From: Bufo bufo
Taxonomy: Eukaryota > Chordata > Amphibia > Anura > Bufonidae
DNA length: 64,000 nt
Assembly: GCF_905171765.1 (NCBI RefSeq)
Contig: NC_053390.1
Location: 135,362,820-135,426,819 of the forward strand
Direction of reading: 5' to 3'
A program made the position numbers and the translations under genes. The notes under the pieces were generated by a model. That model made no database searches. It saw only the letters and a program-made list of their open reading frames with translations, and had not been told where the DNA came from. Every line of letters starts with the position of its first letter. The stretch's first letter is position 1. This document shows, one piece after another, positions 11,717 through 23,582 of the stretch.

Positions 11717-14700
11717 CTATTCTGCACAAGGTACGAACAAGTCCTGCGAGATCCTTGCCTGGTTCATTTTAATGAACGTGAGCTTGTCCACATTGGCTGT
11801 GGACATGCGGCTGCGCTTGTCTGTGATGACGCCCCCTGCCGTGCTAAACACATGTTCAGATAATACACTGGCTGCGTAAAGGGCAAGCTCAGGCCATGTG
11901 CCCAATTTTGAGACCCAGAAGTTGAATGGGGCAGACCCGTTATTCAGTATGTGTAGGCGTGTGCACACATACTGCTCCACCATGTTGGTGAAATACTGCC
12001 TCCTGCTAAGACGTTCCATATCAGCTGGTGATGCTGGTTGTTGTGGCGTGCTGACAAAGCTTTTCCACATTTCGGCCATGCTAACCCTGCCTTCTGAGGT
12101 GCTGGCGGTGCCCCAGCTGCGTTGGCAACCTCTTCCCCATCCTCTGACTTCGCCTTGTGCTTCCACTGTGCCCCCGCTGTCAGGTGGGAATGCCACCAGC
12201 AGCGCATCTACCAGCGTGCGCTTGTACTCGCGAATCTTTTGAACACGCTCCAGTGAGGGAATTAAGGACGGTACGTTGTCCTTGTAACGGGTATCCAGCA
12301 GTGTGGCCACTCAGTAATCAGCACAAGTTAGAATATGGGCAACTCGGCTGTCGTTGCGGAGACACTGCAGCATGTAATTGCTCATGAGTGCCAGGCTGCC
12401 CAGAGGCAACGAAAAGCTGTCCTCTGTGGGAGGTGTATCGTCTGTGTCCTCTGTATCCCCCCATCAACGCACCAGTGATGGCCATGAGCTGATCTGGGTG
12501 CCACCCTGCTGTGAACATTGTTCCTCCTCCTCCATCTCCTGCTCCTCATCCTCCACCTCGTCATCCTCCTGAACTGTGCCCTGGCTGGACAATTGTGTAC
12601 CTTGGGTTTGTGGGTGCAGGAACCCACCCTCGGAGCCACTTGGGAATAACTGGCCGGAAACCCTACGAAATGATCCCTCTTCCTCCTCCTCCTGTGCCAC
12701 ATCCTCTTCCATCATCGCAGGAACGTTTTTTCAAGGAGGCATATAAGTGGGATAGTAACGCTGAGAACGGCGTTATCGGCACTGGCGATGTTGGTGGAGT
12801 ACTCGAAACAGCGCAACAAGGAACACAGGTCTCGCATGGAGGCCCAGTCATTGGTGGTGAAGTGGTGCTGTTCCGCAGAGCGACTCACCCGTGCATGCTG
12901 CAGCTGAAACTCCACTATTGCCTGCTGCTGCTCGCATAGTCTGGCCAGCATGTGCAAGGTGGAGTTCCACCTTGTGGGCACGTCACATATGAGGCGGTGA
13001 GCGGGAAGGCCGAAGTTACGCTGCAACGCTGACAGGCGAGCAACAGCAGGATGAGAACGCCGAAAGCGCGCACAGACAGCACGCACTTTATGCAGCAGCT
13101 CTGACATGTCGGGTAATTTTTAAGGAATCTCTGCACCACCAAATTCAGCACATGCGCCAGGCAAGGGATGTGCATCAAACCGGCTAGTCCCAGAGCTGCT
13201 ACGAGATTTCGCCCATTATCGCACACCACCAGGCCGGGCTTGAGGCTGACTGGCACAAACCACTCATCAGTCTGTTGTTCAAGGCCCGTCCACAGCTCCT
13301 GCGCGGTGTGGGGTTTGTCCCCCAAACAGATGAGTTTTAAAACTGCCTGCTGTCGTTTACCCCTGGCTGTGCTGAAGTTGGTGGTGAAGGTGTTACGCTG
13401 ATCGGATGAGGAGCTGGTAGAGGTTGAGGAAGCAGAGTAGGAGGAGGAAGCAACAGGAGGCAAACTAAAGCGCCCTGCAATCCTCGGTGGTTGAAGGACA
13501 TGTGCCAAACTGCTATCCGCCTCAGGCCCAGCCGCCACTGCATTTACCCATTGTGCTGTTATGGAGATATAACGGCCCTGACCGTGCTTACTGGGCCACG
13601 TATCCGTAGTCAGGTGCACCTTGCCACAGATGGCATTGTGACGTGCACACCTGATTTTGTCCCCTACTTGGTTGTGCACCGAAGAGATGGCTCGCCTTGA
13701 AAAGTAGTGGCGACTGGGAACGACGTACTGTGGGACAGCCACCGCCATAAGGCCTTTAAAACTATCCGTCTCCACCAGACGAAATGACAGCATTTTAAAG
13801 GCCAGTTTTTTAGAAATTCTGGTATTCAGGGCTAGGGATTGTGGATGGGTGGGTAGGGGAGTACTTCCTCTTCCTCTCCAGCGTTTGGGATATGGAGAGC
13901 TGAACGCTTCCGTGCGGACATTGTGGAGATGCTTGGTGACCCAGGTGTTGGTGTTGCTGGCAGATCCTCTGTTTGCGGGGGGTGCCAGGTGGCACTGTCA
14001 CTCCAGAGGTGGATGAAGAGGCCGCGACTGCAGCAGAAGAGGAAGCAGGAGGAGCCAGAGACCTTTCTTGTTTTTTTACGGTGTCCACTCCACTGCAGCT
14101 CGTGCTTTGCACTTAAATGCCTAGTAATGCAGGTTGTGCTCAGGTTGAGAACGTTTATGCCTCGCTTCAGACTCTGAATGCACAGCGTGCAAACCACTCG
14201 TGTCTTGTCGTTAGCACATTGTCTGAAGAACTGCCACGCCAGGGAACTCCTTGGAGCTGGCTTTGGTGTGCTCGGTCCCTTGCTGCGGTGGACAGTAGGA
14301 GGAGTACTGTCTAGAGGACGGCCGCTCTGCTTTTGCACCCTGCTCCCTCTTCTGCTGTGCTGGTGGCTCTGTGCAACCACCGGCTCTTCCTCCGAACTAC
14401 ATCGGTCACTCGCATGACTTTGATTCCATGTGGGGTCGAGGACCTCATCGTCCTCCACATCATCTTCCACCCAGTCTTCACCCCTGACTTCCTTGTCGAT
14501 CTGCACACTTTCGAAAGCCCCTACAGTTGGCACCTGTGTTTCGTCATCATCCGAGACATGCTGTGATGGTTCTCCCATGTACTCATCTTGAAAAATTAGT
14601 GGTTGGGCATCGGTGCACTCAATCTCTTCCACTTCTTGGGCAGGGCTAGGTGGATGGCCGTGGGAAACACTGCTAACAGAGTCTTTAAAAAGCAGAAGAG

Positions 14701-15076
14701 ACTGCTGCATGACTTGGGGTTAAGACTGCTTGGCTGATTTGCCAGGGGGTGAGATGAAAGACTGATGGACATCGGCTGCAGGTGCCAACTGTGGTCTTTC
14801 AGCAGGAGACTGGGTGGGAGACAATGTGAAGGAACTGGATCCACTGTCAGCAACCCAATCTACTATTGCCTGTACTTGTTCAGGCCTCACCATTCGTAGA
14901 GCAGCATTAGGCCGGACCAAATACCGCTGCAGGTTTTGTCGGCTACTCGCACCTGAGAAAGGGGTTTCACTTGTGCGTGTAGCTGGCACAGATGGGCCAC
15001 GTCCTCTCCCTGCAACAGGAGCTTCACCAGCAGCACCACGACCTGGGCCACGTCCCTTATTTGACGCTCTCCTCAT
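11717..15076 (-). pseudogene. hAT-2 transposase, disrupted by stops and frameshifts
   Basis: hAT-family transposase. The ATG at 15076 opens an Arg/Gly-rich N terminus. A TAA at 14722-14720 interrupts it, but the same frame resumes and stays open to about 13832. Order: acidic linker; BED zinc finger at about 14245-14110 (W-F, C-x2-C, H-x4-H); frameshift near 14060; second frame with KRKYSPTHP (near 13860); RNase-H-like core from 13793 with VHLTTDTWPS (first catalytic Asp region, about 13620) and LVVCDNGRN (about 13220), then CLAHVLNLVVQR; frameshift near 13125; DVPTRWNSTLHML (about 12980); acidic loop with another frame change (12715-12465); dimerization domain at 11920-11740 (SEHVFSTAGGVI and KLTFIKMNQA). 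It is near full length and much less decayed than hAT-1, so the insertion is relatively recent, but it cannot make one intact protein. Confidence 0.88.
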
Positions 15077-15129
15077 ATTTTTTGAAGTTAGGATCTTGCC
15101 CTAAATGGGTGTTTAATTAATAGAAGAAT

Positions 15130-18100
15130 AGAAAGACAGTATGTAAAGGGAGTATCTCACAGGGCCTGAACCAGTGTAGGCCTGAAGTAAATATATCTTT
15201 GCACAAAATGGCTGTATTTCAAATGGCTGTATTTCAAATGCCTGATTCAAACCCCTGTATGTAGAGGGGGTATCTCACAGCGCCTGAACCACTGTAGGCC
15301 TGAAGTAAATATATCTTAGCACCAAATGACTGTATTTCAAATGCCTCATTCAAACCCCTGTATGTAGAGGGGGTATCTTACAGGGCCTGAACCACTGTAG
15401 GCCTGAAGTAAATATATCTTTGCACAAAATGGCTGTATTTCACATCCCTGAATCAAACTCCCGTATGTAGAGGGAGTATCTCACACGTCTGAACCACTGT
15501 AGGCCTGAAGTAAATATATCTTTGCACAAAATGGCTGTATTTCAAATGGCTGTATTTCAAATGCCTGATCCAATCCCCTGTATGTAGAGGGGGTATCTCA
15601 CAGGGCCTTAACCACTGTAGGCCTGAAGTAAATATATCTTTGCACAAAATGGCTGTATTTCAAATGGCTGTATTTCAAATGCCTGAACCAAACCCCTGTA
15701 TGTAGAGGGAGTATGTCACACGGTCTGAACCACTGTATGCCTGAAGTAAATATATCTTTGCACAAAATGGCTGTATTTCAAATGGCTGTATTTCAAAAGC
15801 CTGATTCAAACCCCTGTATGTAGAGGGGGAATCTCACACGGTCTGAACCACTGAATGCCTGAAGTAAATATATCTTTGCACAAAATGTCTGTATTTCAAA
15901 TGGCTGTATTTCAAATCACTGAATCAAACCCCTGTATGTAAAGGGAATATCTCACACGGTCTGAACCACTGAAGGCCTGAAGTAAATATATCTTTGCACA
16001 AAATGGCTGTATTTCAAATGGCTGTATTTCAAATGCCTGATTCAAACCCCTGTATGTAGAGGGAGTATCTCACATGGTCTGAACCACTGTAGGCCTGAAG
16101 TAAATATATCTTTGAACAAAATGGCTGTATTTCAAATAGCTGTATTTCAAATGCCTGATTTAAACCCCTGTATGTAGAGGGGGTATCTCACAGGGCCTTA
16201 ACCACTGTAGGCCTGAAGTAAATATATCTTTGCACAAAATGGCTGTATTTCAAATGGCTGTATTTAAAATGCCTGAACCAAACCCCTGTATGTAGAGGGA
16301 GTATGTCACACGGTCTGAACCACTGTATGCCTGAAGTAAATATATCTGTGCACAAAATGGCTGTATTTCAAATGGCTGTATTTAAAATGCCTGAACCAAA
16401 CCCCTGTATGTAGAGGGAGTATGTCACACGGTCTGAACCACTGTATGCCTGAAGTAAATATATCTTTGCACAAAATGGCTGTATTTCAAATGGCTGTATT
16501 TCAAATGCCTGATTCAAACCCCTGTATGTAGAGGGGGTATCTCACACGGTCTGAACCACTGAAGGCCTGAAGTAAATATATCTTTGCACAAAATGTCTGT
16601 ATTTCAAATGGCTGTATTTCAAATCCCTGAATCAAACCCCTGTATGTAGAGGGGGTATCTCACACAGTCTGAACCACTGAAGGCCTGAAGTAAATATATC
16701 TTTGCACAAAATGGCTGTATTTCAAATGGCTGTATTTCAAATGCCTGATTCAAACCCCTGTATGTAGAGGGGGTATCTCACAGGGCCTGAACCACTGTAG
16801 GCCTGAAGTAAATATTTCTTTGCTCAAAATGGCTGTATTTCAAATGGCTGTATTTTAAATGCCTGATTCAAACCCCTGTATGCAGAGGGAGTATCTCACA
16901 CGGTCTGAACCACTGTATGCCTGAAGTAAATATATCTTTGCACAAAATGGCTGTATTTCAAATGGCTGTATTTCAAATCCCTGAATCAAACCCCTGTATG
17001 TAGAGGGGGTATCTCACAGGGCCTTAGCCACTGTAGGCCTAAAGCAAATATATCTTTGCACAAAATGGCTGTATTTCAAATGGCTGTATTTTAAATGCCT
17101 GAATCAAACCCCTGTATGTAGAGGAAGTATCTCACACAGTCTGAACCACTGTATGCCTGAAGTAAATATATCTTTGCACAAAATGGCTGTATTTCAAATG
17201 GCTGTATTTTAAATGCCTGATTCAAACCCCTGTATGCAGAGGGGGTATCTCACAGGGCCTTAACCACTGAAGGCCTGAAGTAAATATATCTTTGAACAAA
17301 ATGGCTGTATTTCAAATGGCTGTATTTCAAATGCCTGATTCACACCCCTGTATGTAGAGGGGGTATCTCACAGGGCCTTAGCCACTGTAGGCCTGAAGCA
17401 AATATATCTTTGCACAAAATGGCTGTATTTCAAATGGCTGTATTTTAAATGCCTGATTCAAACCCCTGTATGTAGAGGGAGTATCTCACACGGTCTGAAC
17501 CACTGTATGCCTGAAGTAAATATATCTTTGCACAAAATGGCTGTATTTCAAATGGCTGTATTTCAAATGCCTGATTCAAACCCTTGTATGTAGAGGGGGT
17601 ATCTCACACGGTCTGAACCACTGAAGGCCTGAAGTAAATATATCTTTGCACAAAATGTCTGTATTTCAAATGGCTGTATTTCAAATCCCTGAATCAAACC
17701 CCTGTATGTAGAGGGGGTATCTCACACGGTCTGAACCACTGAAGGCCTGAAGTAAATATATCTTTGCACAAAATGGCTGTATTTCAAATGGCTGTATTTC
17801 AAATGCCTGATTCAAACCCCTGTATGTAGAGGGAGTATCTCACAGGGCCTGAACCACTGTAGGCCTGAAGTAAATATATCTTTGCTCAAAATGGCTGTTT
17901 TTCAAATGGCTGTATTTCAAATCCCTGAATCAAACCCCTGTATGTAGAGGGGGTATCTCACAGGGCCTTAGCCACTGTAGGCCTGAAGCAAATATATCTT
18001 TGCACAAAATGGCTGTATTTCAAATGGCTGTATTTTAAATGCCTGAATCAAACCCCTGTATGTAGAGGGAGTATCTCACACGGTCTGAACCACTGTATGC

Positions 18101-18935
18101 CTGAAGTAAATATATCTTTGCACAAAATGGCTGTATTTCAAATGGCTGTATTTCAAATGCCTGATTCAAACCCCTGTATGCAGAGGGGGTATCTCACAGG
18201 GCCTTAACCACTCAAGGCCTGAAGTAAATATATCTTTGCACAAAATGGCTGTATTTCAAATGACTGTATTTCAAATCCCTGAATCAAGCCCCTGTATGTA
18301 GAGGAAGTATCTCACACGGTCTGAACCACTGTATGCCTGAAGTAAATATATCTTTGCACAAAATGGCTGTATTTCAACTGGCTGTATTTCAAATGCTTGA
18401 TTCAAACCCCTGTATGCAGAGGGGGTATCTCACAGGGCCTGAACCACTGTAGGCCTGAAGTAAATATATCTTTGCACATTATGGCTGTATTTCAAATGGC
18501 TGTATTTCAAATCCCTTAATCAAAACCCTGTATGTAGAGGAAGTATCTCACACGGTCTGAACCACTGTAGGCCTGAAGTAAATATATCTTTGCACAAAAT
18601 GGCTGTATTTCAAATGGCTGTATTTCAAATGCCTGATTCAAACCCCTGTATGTAGAGGGAGTATCTCACATGGTCTGAACCACTGTAGGCCGGAAGTAAA
18701 TATATCTTTGCACAAAATGACTGTATTTCAAATGGCTGTATTTCAAATCCCTGAATCAAACCCCTGTATGTAGAGGGAGTATCTCGCACGGTCTGAACCA
18801 CTGTAGGCCTGAAGTAAATATATCTTTGCCCAAAATGGCTGTATTTCAAATGGCTGTTTTTCAAATGCCTGATTCAAACCCCTGTATGTAGAGGGGGTAT
18901 CTCACACGGCCTGAACCAGTGTAGGCCTGAATTCC
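15130..18935 (-). repeat. 118-bp satellite array, about 32 copies, inside hAT-2
   Basis: The marker ctgtatgtagaggg recurs at a 118-bp spacing (for example 15579, 15697, 15815, 15933) from about 15137 to 18881. A few units near the start are shorter (~102 bp) because one copy of an internal ~16-bp doublet (ctgtatttcaaatg) is missing. Unit content: gtatctcacagggcc or gtatctcacacggtc, then gaaccactgtaggcctg, aagtaaatatatctttgc, acaaaatggctg. Variants alternate in blocks (agggcc/acggtc; gcctga/ccctga), suggesting expansion of multi-unit segments. The array ends about 55 bp upstream of the transposase ATG, so it would lie in the 5' untranslated region or first intron. Non-coding. Confidence 0.95.
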
Positions 18936-19079
18936 ATAGTGGTGCACCAAATGGCCGTACTTAAAATCTCTGAATGTAACCCAAATGTATTAACGGTGTA
19001 TCTCACAATGACATCTGCATCAAAGGCTGCCAACTAAATTTTTTGTGCCCAAACGAGTAGTTGTTTGTTTAACAACTGA

Positions 19080-21205
19080 ATTTGACAGCAGTATATAAGC
19101 CTGTAATTTCACACGTGCTGATGCTGCAAGGCCTGAAAATAGTGTTTTTTGTCAAAAAAGAGTGTTTTTCAACCACAGAAAATGATGGGTGTATTTCTAG
19201 CTTCAATTGCACACTGACTAATGCAGATGTTGTAGATTGCCAAAAAAGCCTTTTTTGGTAACAGAATATGAAAGCTGTATACCGTATTTATCGGCGTATA
19301 ACACGCACTGGCGTATAACACGCACCCTTCATTTTAAGGGAAATTTCAGGAAAAAAAATTTAATTTCAAATTGTACTGCTATGGGGTGGGGGGATCTGTG
19401 GATGGAACTGTTATGGGGGGGATCTGTGGATGACACTGCTATATGTCATCCACAGATCCCCCTCATAACAGTGTCCATTTCAAATTGTACTGCTATGAGG
19501 TGGGGGGATCTGTGGATGGAACTGTTATGGGGGGGATCTGTGGATGACACTGCTATATGTCATCCACAGATCCCCATCATAACAGTGTCCCCCAATACAC
19601 CGGGCCTCTGCTCACCGAAGTATTTATAAACGTGAATCCTTATCCTGTTATTAAGCTGCCCTCTCCCATGTTCCCATGTTCCCCTGTATCCCCACAGCAC
19701 TTACGATTCATTCACACGCTTCCATAGCAGGCAGGGTGGATGGCAGCAGTAACGTCACTCACTGACGTCGCGCGTCTGCTCCGCCTGCTTCATTCATAAA
19801 GGGGGCGGAGCAGGCGCTCAACGTCAGTGAGTGACGTTACTGCTGCCGTCCGCTCTGCCTGCTATGGGAGCTTAAGTAAGTGCTATGGGGATACAGGGGG
19901 AACATGGGAGAGGGCAGCTTAATAACAGGATAAGGATTCACGTTTATAAATACTTTGGTGAGCGGCGGGGCCCGGTGTAAGAGTACAGTGACTGCACCGG
20001 GCCCCGCCCCTAGTTACGGACTCCAGCCCCTCCTCTCTCCCGGCTCATACAGCGCAATGAATATCGCCGTATAACACGCATACATGATTTGCCCCCTATT
20101 TTCAGGGGGAAAAAGTGCGTGTTATACGCCGATAAATATTAAACTTGAATTTAACACTTGCAGATCTGGAAAATACTGTTTTTTGAAAAAAATAGTGTGT
20201 TTTTCAAACCCCAGAAAATGATGGGTGTATTTCTAGCTTAAATTGCACACTGACTAATACAGATGTTGTAGATTGCCAAAAAAGTCTTTTATTGGTAACA
20301 GAATATGAAAGCTGTATATATTAAACTTGAATTTAACATTTGCAGATCTGGAAAATACTGTTTTGTGGGGGAAAAAAAGTGTGTTTTTCAAACCCCAGAA
20401 GATGATGGGTGTATTTCTACCTTAAATTGCACACTGACTAATACAGATGTTGTAGATTGCCAAAAAAGTCTTTTTTTGGTAACAGAATATGAAAGCTGTA
20501 TATATTAAACTTGAATTTAACACTTGCAGATCTGGAAAATACAGTTTTTTGAAAAAAATTGTGTGTTTTTCAAACCACAGTAAATGATGGGTGTATTTCT
20601 ACCTTAAATTGCACACTGACTAATACAGATGTTGTAGATTGCCCAAAAAGTCTTTTTTTGGTAACAGAATATGAAAGCTGTATTTATTAAACTTGAATTT
20701 AACACTTGCAGATCTGGAAAATACTGTTTTGTGGGGGGGAAAAGTGTGTTTTTCAAACCCCAGAAGATGATGGGTGTATTTCTACCTTAAATTGCACACT
20801 GACTAATACAGATGTTGTAGATTGCCAAAAAAGTCTTTTTTTGGTAACAGAATATGAAAGCTGTATATATTAAACTTGAATTTAACACTTGCAGATCTGG
20901 AAAATACAGTTTTTTGAAAAAAATTGTGTGTTTTTCAAACCACAGTAAATGATGGGTGTATTTCTACCTTAAATTGCACACTGACTAATACAGATGTTGT
21001 AGATTGCCCAAAAAGTCTTTTTTTGGTAACAGAATATGAAAGCTGTATATATTAAACTTGAATTTAACACTTGCAGATCTGGAAAATACTGTTTTTTGAG
21101 AAAATTAGTGTGTTGTTAAAACCCCAGAAAATGATGGGTGTATTTCTACCTTAAATTGCACACTGACTAATCCAGTTGTTGTAGTTTGCCCAAAAAAATG
21201 GTGAT
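19080..21205 (-). repeat. ~183-bp tandem array of hAT-2, interrupted by a foldback insertion
   Basis: The marker gatgggtgtatttcta occurs at about 19184, 20220, 20404, 20586, 20769, 20951 and 21133, spaced 182-184 bp apart except for the first gap. That gap holds the foldback insertion at 19282-20135. Unit content: aaattgcacactgactaa, cagatgttgtagattgcc, taacagaatatgaaagctg, aaacttgaatttaacact, gcagatctggaaaatac. Alternate units differ at ttttttgaaaaaaat versus ttttgtgggggaaa, showing that two-unit blocks were copied. Unrelated in sequence to the adjoining 118-bp array. Confidence 0.92.
19282..20135. mobile_element. Foldback/TIR element inserted in the 183-bp array
   Basis: Ends: ccgtatttatcggcgtataa on the left and ttatacgccgataaa on the right, flanked by TA, interrupting one 183-bp unit between gctgta and ttaaacttg. 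Inside, about 19590-19790 and 19810-19980 are near-perfect inverted arms (for example taacgtcactcactgacg against cgtcagtgagtgacgtta; ggataaggattcacg against cgtgaatccttatcc). A separate ~100-bp duplication with its own hairpins (gatctgtggatgaca against tgtcatccacagatc) lies at 19375-19590. No transposase. TA target choice fits a mariner-like non-autonomous element, but the family is inferred. Confidence 0.75.
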
Positions 21206-21408
21206 TTGCAATGTCCTAAAAGTTCAGATGCAGTGCTGGTGCACTGAGCTTGCATAAAATGGCCTCCGCCGCCGCCACCCACCTAACTAACAGAATTATA
21301 AAAGTTATATTATTTTTGGTCAATGGCCTCAGGGTAGGGTAAAACGATTGTGTCCTGCACCCACACAACTATTTCTAGGTAGATCGCTGAGTTAGATTCT
21401 CTCCTATT

Positions 21409-22059
21409 GTAAACAATGTCCAGCTCACCTGCTGCCTCTTTCCCTTGTGTCGACTTCCTTGATGCACGGAGACCTTGGTAAGACCGTGAAATAGTAGAAA
21501 TAAAGTGATGAATCCAGCATCGAAGTTAGAAAATATTGTAGGTTCCTTTATTCAGTGTGGTATTAAACCATACAGTGACAGCATCACCTCAGTGTTCCAA
21601 ATAAACGTCTACGCGTTTCGAACAAACATGTTCTTAGTCGTGACCGATCAGAAATCCAATTGGCCATGTCTATATAGGCTAGTCGCAACCTCTCCTCCCA
21701 CCTCCAGGTGATAATTAGAAGGAGCTGATTGCAGCACACGCAAGGCACAGCCAATAGGAACAACTGAAATTAACATTGGTGCAGGTGTAACATCTATAAA
21801 AACGAAGTGAATGCACATAAAAATATATATACTATTCAGGCTCCTGGGTCCTAATCAGGAATAACAAAACATGCCAGTCTCCGAAAATCCAGCAAAGTTA
21901 GACATTGGCAAAAAAACATATATGAATTCCTGAAAAAAACGCATGGTCTGAATAGTGGTTTACAATGTTAAAAACAGAAAATGCTAATTAAACATGGCAA
22001 AAGTATCCTCATGGCTGATAACCTGGATGAAACAACACAATAAGAATATATATATAAGC
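21409..22059 (-). mobile_element. 5'-truncated Penelope-like element, 3' tail only, 17-bp target duplication
   Basis: Flanked by identical ttagattctctcctatt at 21392-21408 and 22060-22076. On the minus strand the sequence matches the 3' part of PLE-C at about 49440-50000: the aatatatatattct block, acattgtaaaccactattc, ggaattcatata, then gtcacgactaagaacatg and tgttcgaaacgcgtagacg. Only the non-coding tail is present. The insertion lies in the 5' region of hAT-2, so it is younger than hAT-2. Confidence 0.82.
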
Positions 22060-22160
22060 TTAGATTCTCTCCTATTCTCTCCCTGAAATCACAAATCCAG
22101 CAGCATCCTCTCCCTACACTTGTAACAGCAGAGTGACGTGCAGCGCTACGTGACTCAAGC

Positions 22161-22168
22161 TTATATAG
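22161..22168 (-). promoter_or_regulatory. Candidate TATA box of hAT-2
   Basis: On the minus strand the sequence reads ccctatataagcttgag, about 255 bp inside the right TIR, with gtgtagggagagg about 65 bp downstream. Position and downstream wording match the TATA-like boxes at 7624 and 59280 in related hAT ends. Inferred transposase promoter; transcription would have to cross both tandem arrays before reaching the ATG at 15076. Confidence 0.5.
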
Positions 22169-22430
22169 GGCCTGGGTCACATGCTGCTCTGTCCAATCAC
22201 AGCCATGCCATTAGTAGGCATGGCTGTGATGGCCTCTTGGGGCAAGTAGTATGATGCTTGTTGATTGGCTGCTGCGCAGCCTTTCAAAAAGTGCCAAGAA
22301 AGCGTCGAACACCGAACCCGAACCCAAACATTTACGGAAATGTTCGGGTTCGGGTCCGGGGTCCAAAAAACCTAAAGTTCGGTATGAACCTGAACTTTAC
22401 AGTTCTGGTTTGCTCAACCCTAGTCACTGA

Positions 22431-23580
22431 TTAATTTTCCCTTCCTCTGATCTGTCAGAACAATAACCCACAAAAAACGGATGCTGTCTTTGGAGCATAC
22501 GCCATCGCTCAGTATTGCTAATGCCAATAAAAAACAAGGGTGGATATAAAACAGAGATGACACATGAATGGAATATTTGCATGTCTTCTGTGTTTTGTAC
22601 CCACTCCTGCTTTTGTCTACCAAATCATAAGCCAATTCTGATGGGACCATACAGGCCTTACAGCTGCTGCACAGACAGGATCTGTTGTGCGTCTCATTTT
22701 TCCTTCCTTCTGACAGATCAGAAGAAAGGTCAAATAAATGATGATGTCAGCCAGGCCGAAAGCCAAAATAGTGGCCCAATCATGAAGTGGGGAGGGTGTG
22801 AACAGCATATGAAGTCCACAGAGTGTCTCTATGACAGAGTGGTGAGGTGGAAGCAGCATGATGAGATCACACAGTGGCCCGATGACAAAGTCTGGAGGTG
22901 GCAGCAGCATCAGAAGGCCACCGAGTGGCACAATCACAGAGTATGTAGTTGGCAGCAGTATGTGGAGGCCAACGAGTGGCCAGGTTACATAGTGTGGAGA
23001 TGGCAGCAGCAGCATGATACAACCGAGTGGCACTGTGACATAGTGTGGACATGGCAGCAGCAGCAGCATGATACAACAGAGTGGCACAGTGACATAGTGT
23101 AGGAATGGCAGCACCAGGAGGCAACTGAGTGGCAAGGTGGCATAGTGTGGACATGGCAGCATCAGTAGGCCACAGAGTGGCAAGGTGACAGTGTGGAGGT
23201 GGGTGGCGATACTAGTACTCACTGAAGATGGTGGGTGAAAGAAGGAGCACTTGGCATCAGATGTTTGGCATCAGGCGGGTAACAGCATGAGAATAGTAGC
23301 TGAGGCAGGTAGCCAGAAGAAAACGGTCTCTTTTGTCAAAGTGTTGGTGTGGCACCATGAATCTAGTCTGATGCATCAGGCATTGGTGTGTTGAAATCCT
23401 GGCTGATCCACGCCTGATTCATCTTGATGCAGTGTCCCACTATGTGCTATATGTGGGCACTTTAAACTCTTGCTTAATGTCATATCAAATGTATTGCGGC
23501 ATCATGCTGTAGTTCCCTTTAACAGGCAGGCAGTATCATTTACCTTTATTCGCTTCTAGGTGGTGCAGGAACCACTTAGA
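22431..23580. repeat. Non-coding spacer with a ~51-bp VNTR (about 22800-23200)
   Basis: Units contain gtggcagcagcat and gagtggc; the latter recurs near 22872, 22924, 22974, 23024, 23078, 23126 and 23177, giving a ~51-bp period over about eight copies. The period is a multiple of three, so it leaves fortuitous open frames on both strands (22515-23102 plus, 22617-23222 minus) with a composition that fits no protein family. The remainder (22431-22790, 23210-23580) shows no gene. Confidence 0.75.
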
Positions 23581-23582
23581 TA

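Larger units (their letters stand above)
10252..22422 (-). mobile_element. hAT-2: 12.2-kb BED-finger hAT transposon with perfect 8-bp target duplication
   Basis: The left end begins tagagttgagtggac and the right end, read on the minus strand, begins tagggttgagcaaacc. The flanking 8-mers are identical: GTCACTGA at 10244-10251 and 22423-22430. This defines one insertion of 12,171 bp. Read on the minus strand the order is: TIR and GC-rich arm (22422-22290), TATA box (22168-22161), a 183-bp tandem array (21205-19080), a 118-bp satellite array (18935-15130), transposase (15076-11717), and a 3' region with a partial second copy of the transposase end (10539-11640). Two later insertions sit in the 5' region: a foldback element at 19282-20135 and a PLE fragment at 21409-22059. 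Confidence 0.9.

Noticed and set aside
12378..14566. Plus-strand frames of up to 142 codons opposite the hAT-2 transposase
   Set aside because: Shadow frames of the minus-strand coding sequence; no motif in them, whereas the minus strand shows BED and hAT core motifs.
15130..18935. Regularly spaced repeats that could suggest a CRISPR array
   Set aside because: Units are 118 bp with no unique spacers, inside a eukaryotic transposon; this is a tandem satellite.
22515..23222. Long open frames on both strands (195 and 201 codons)
   Set aside because: They come from a ~51-bp VNTR whose period is a multiple of three; composition is repetitive on both strands and shows no domain.
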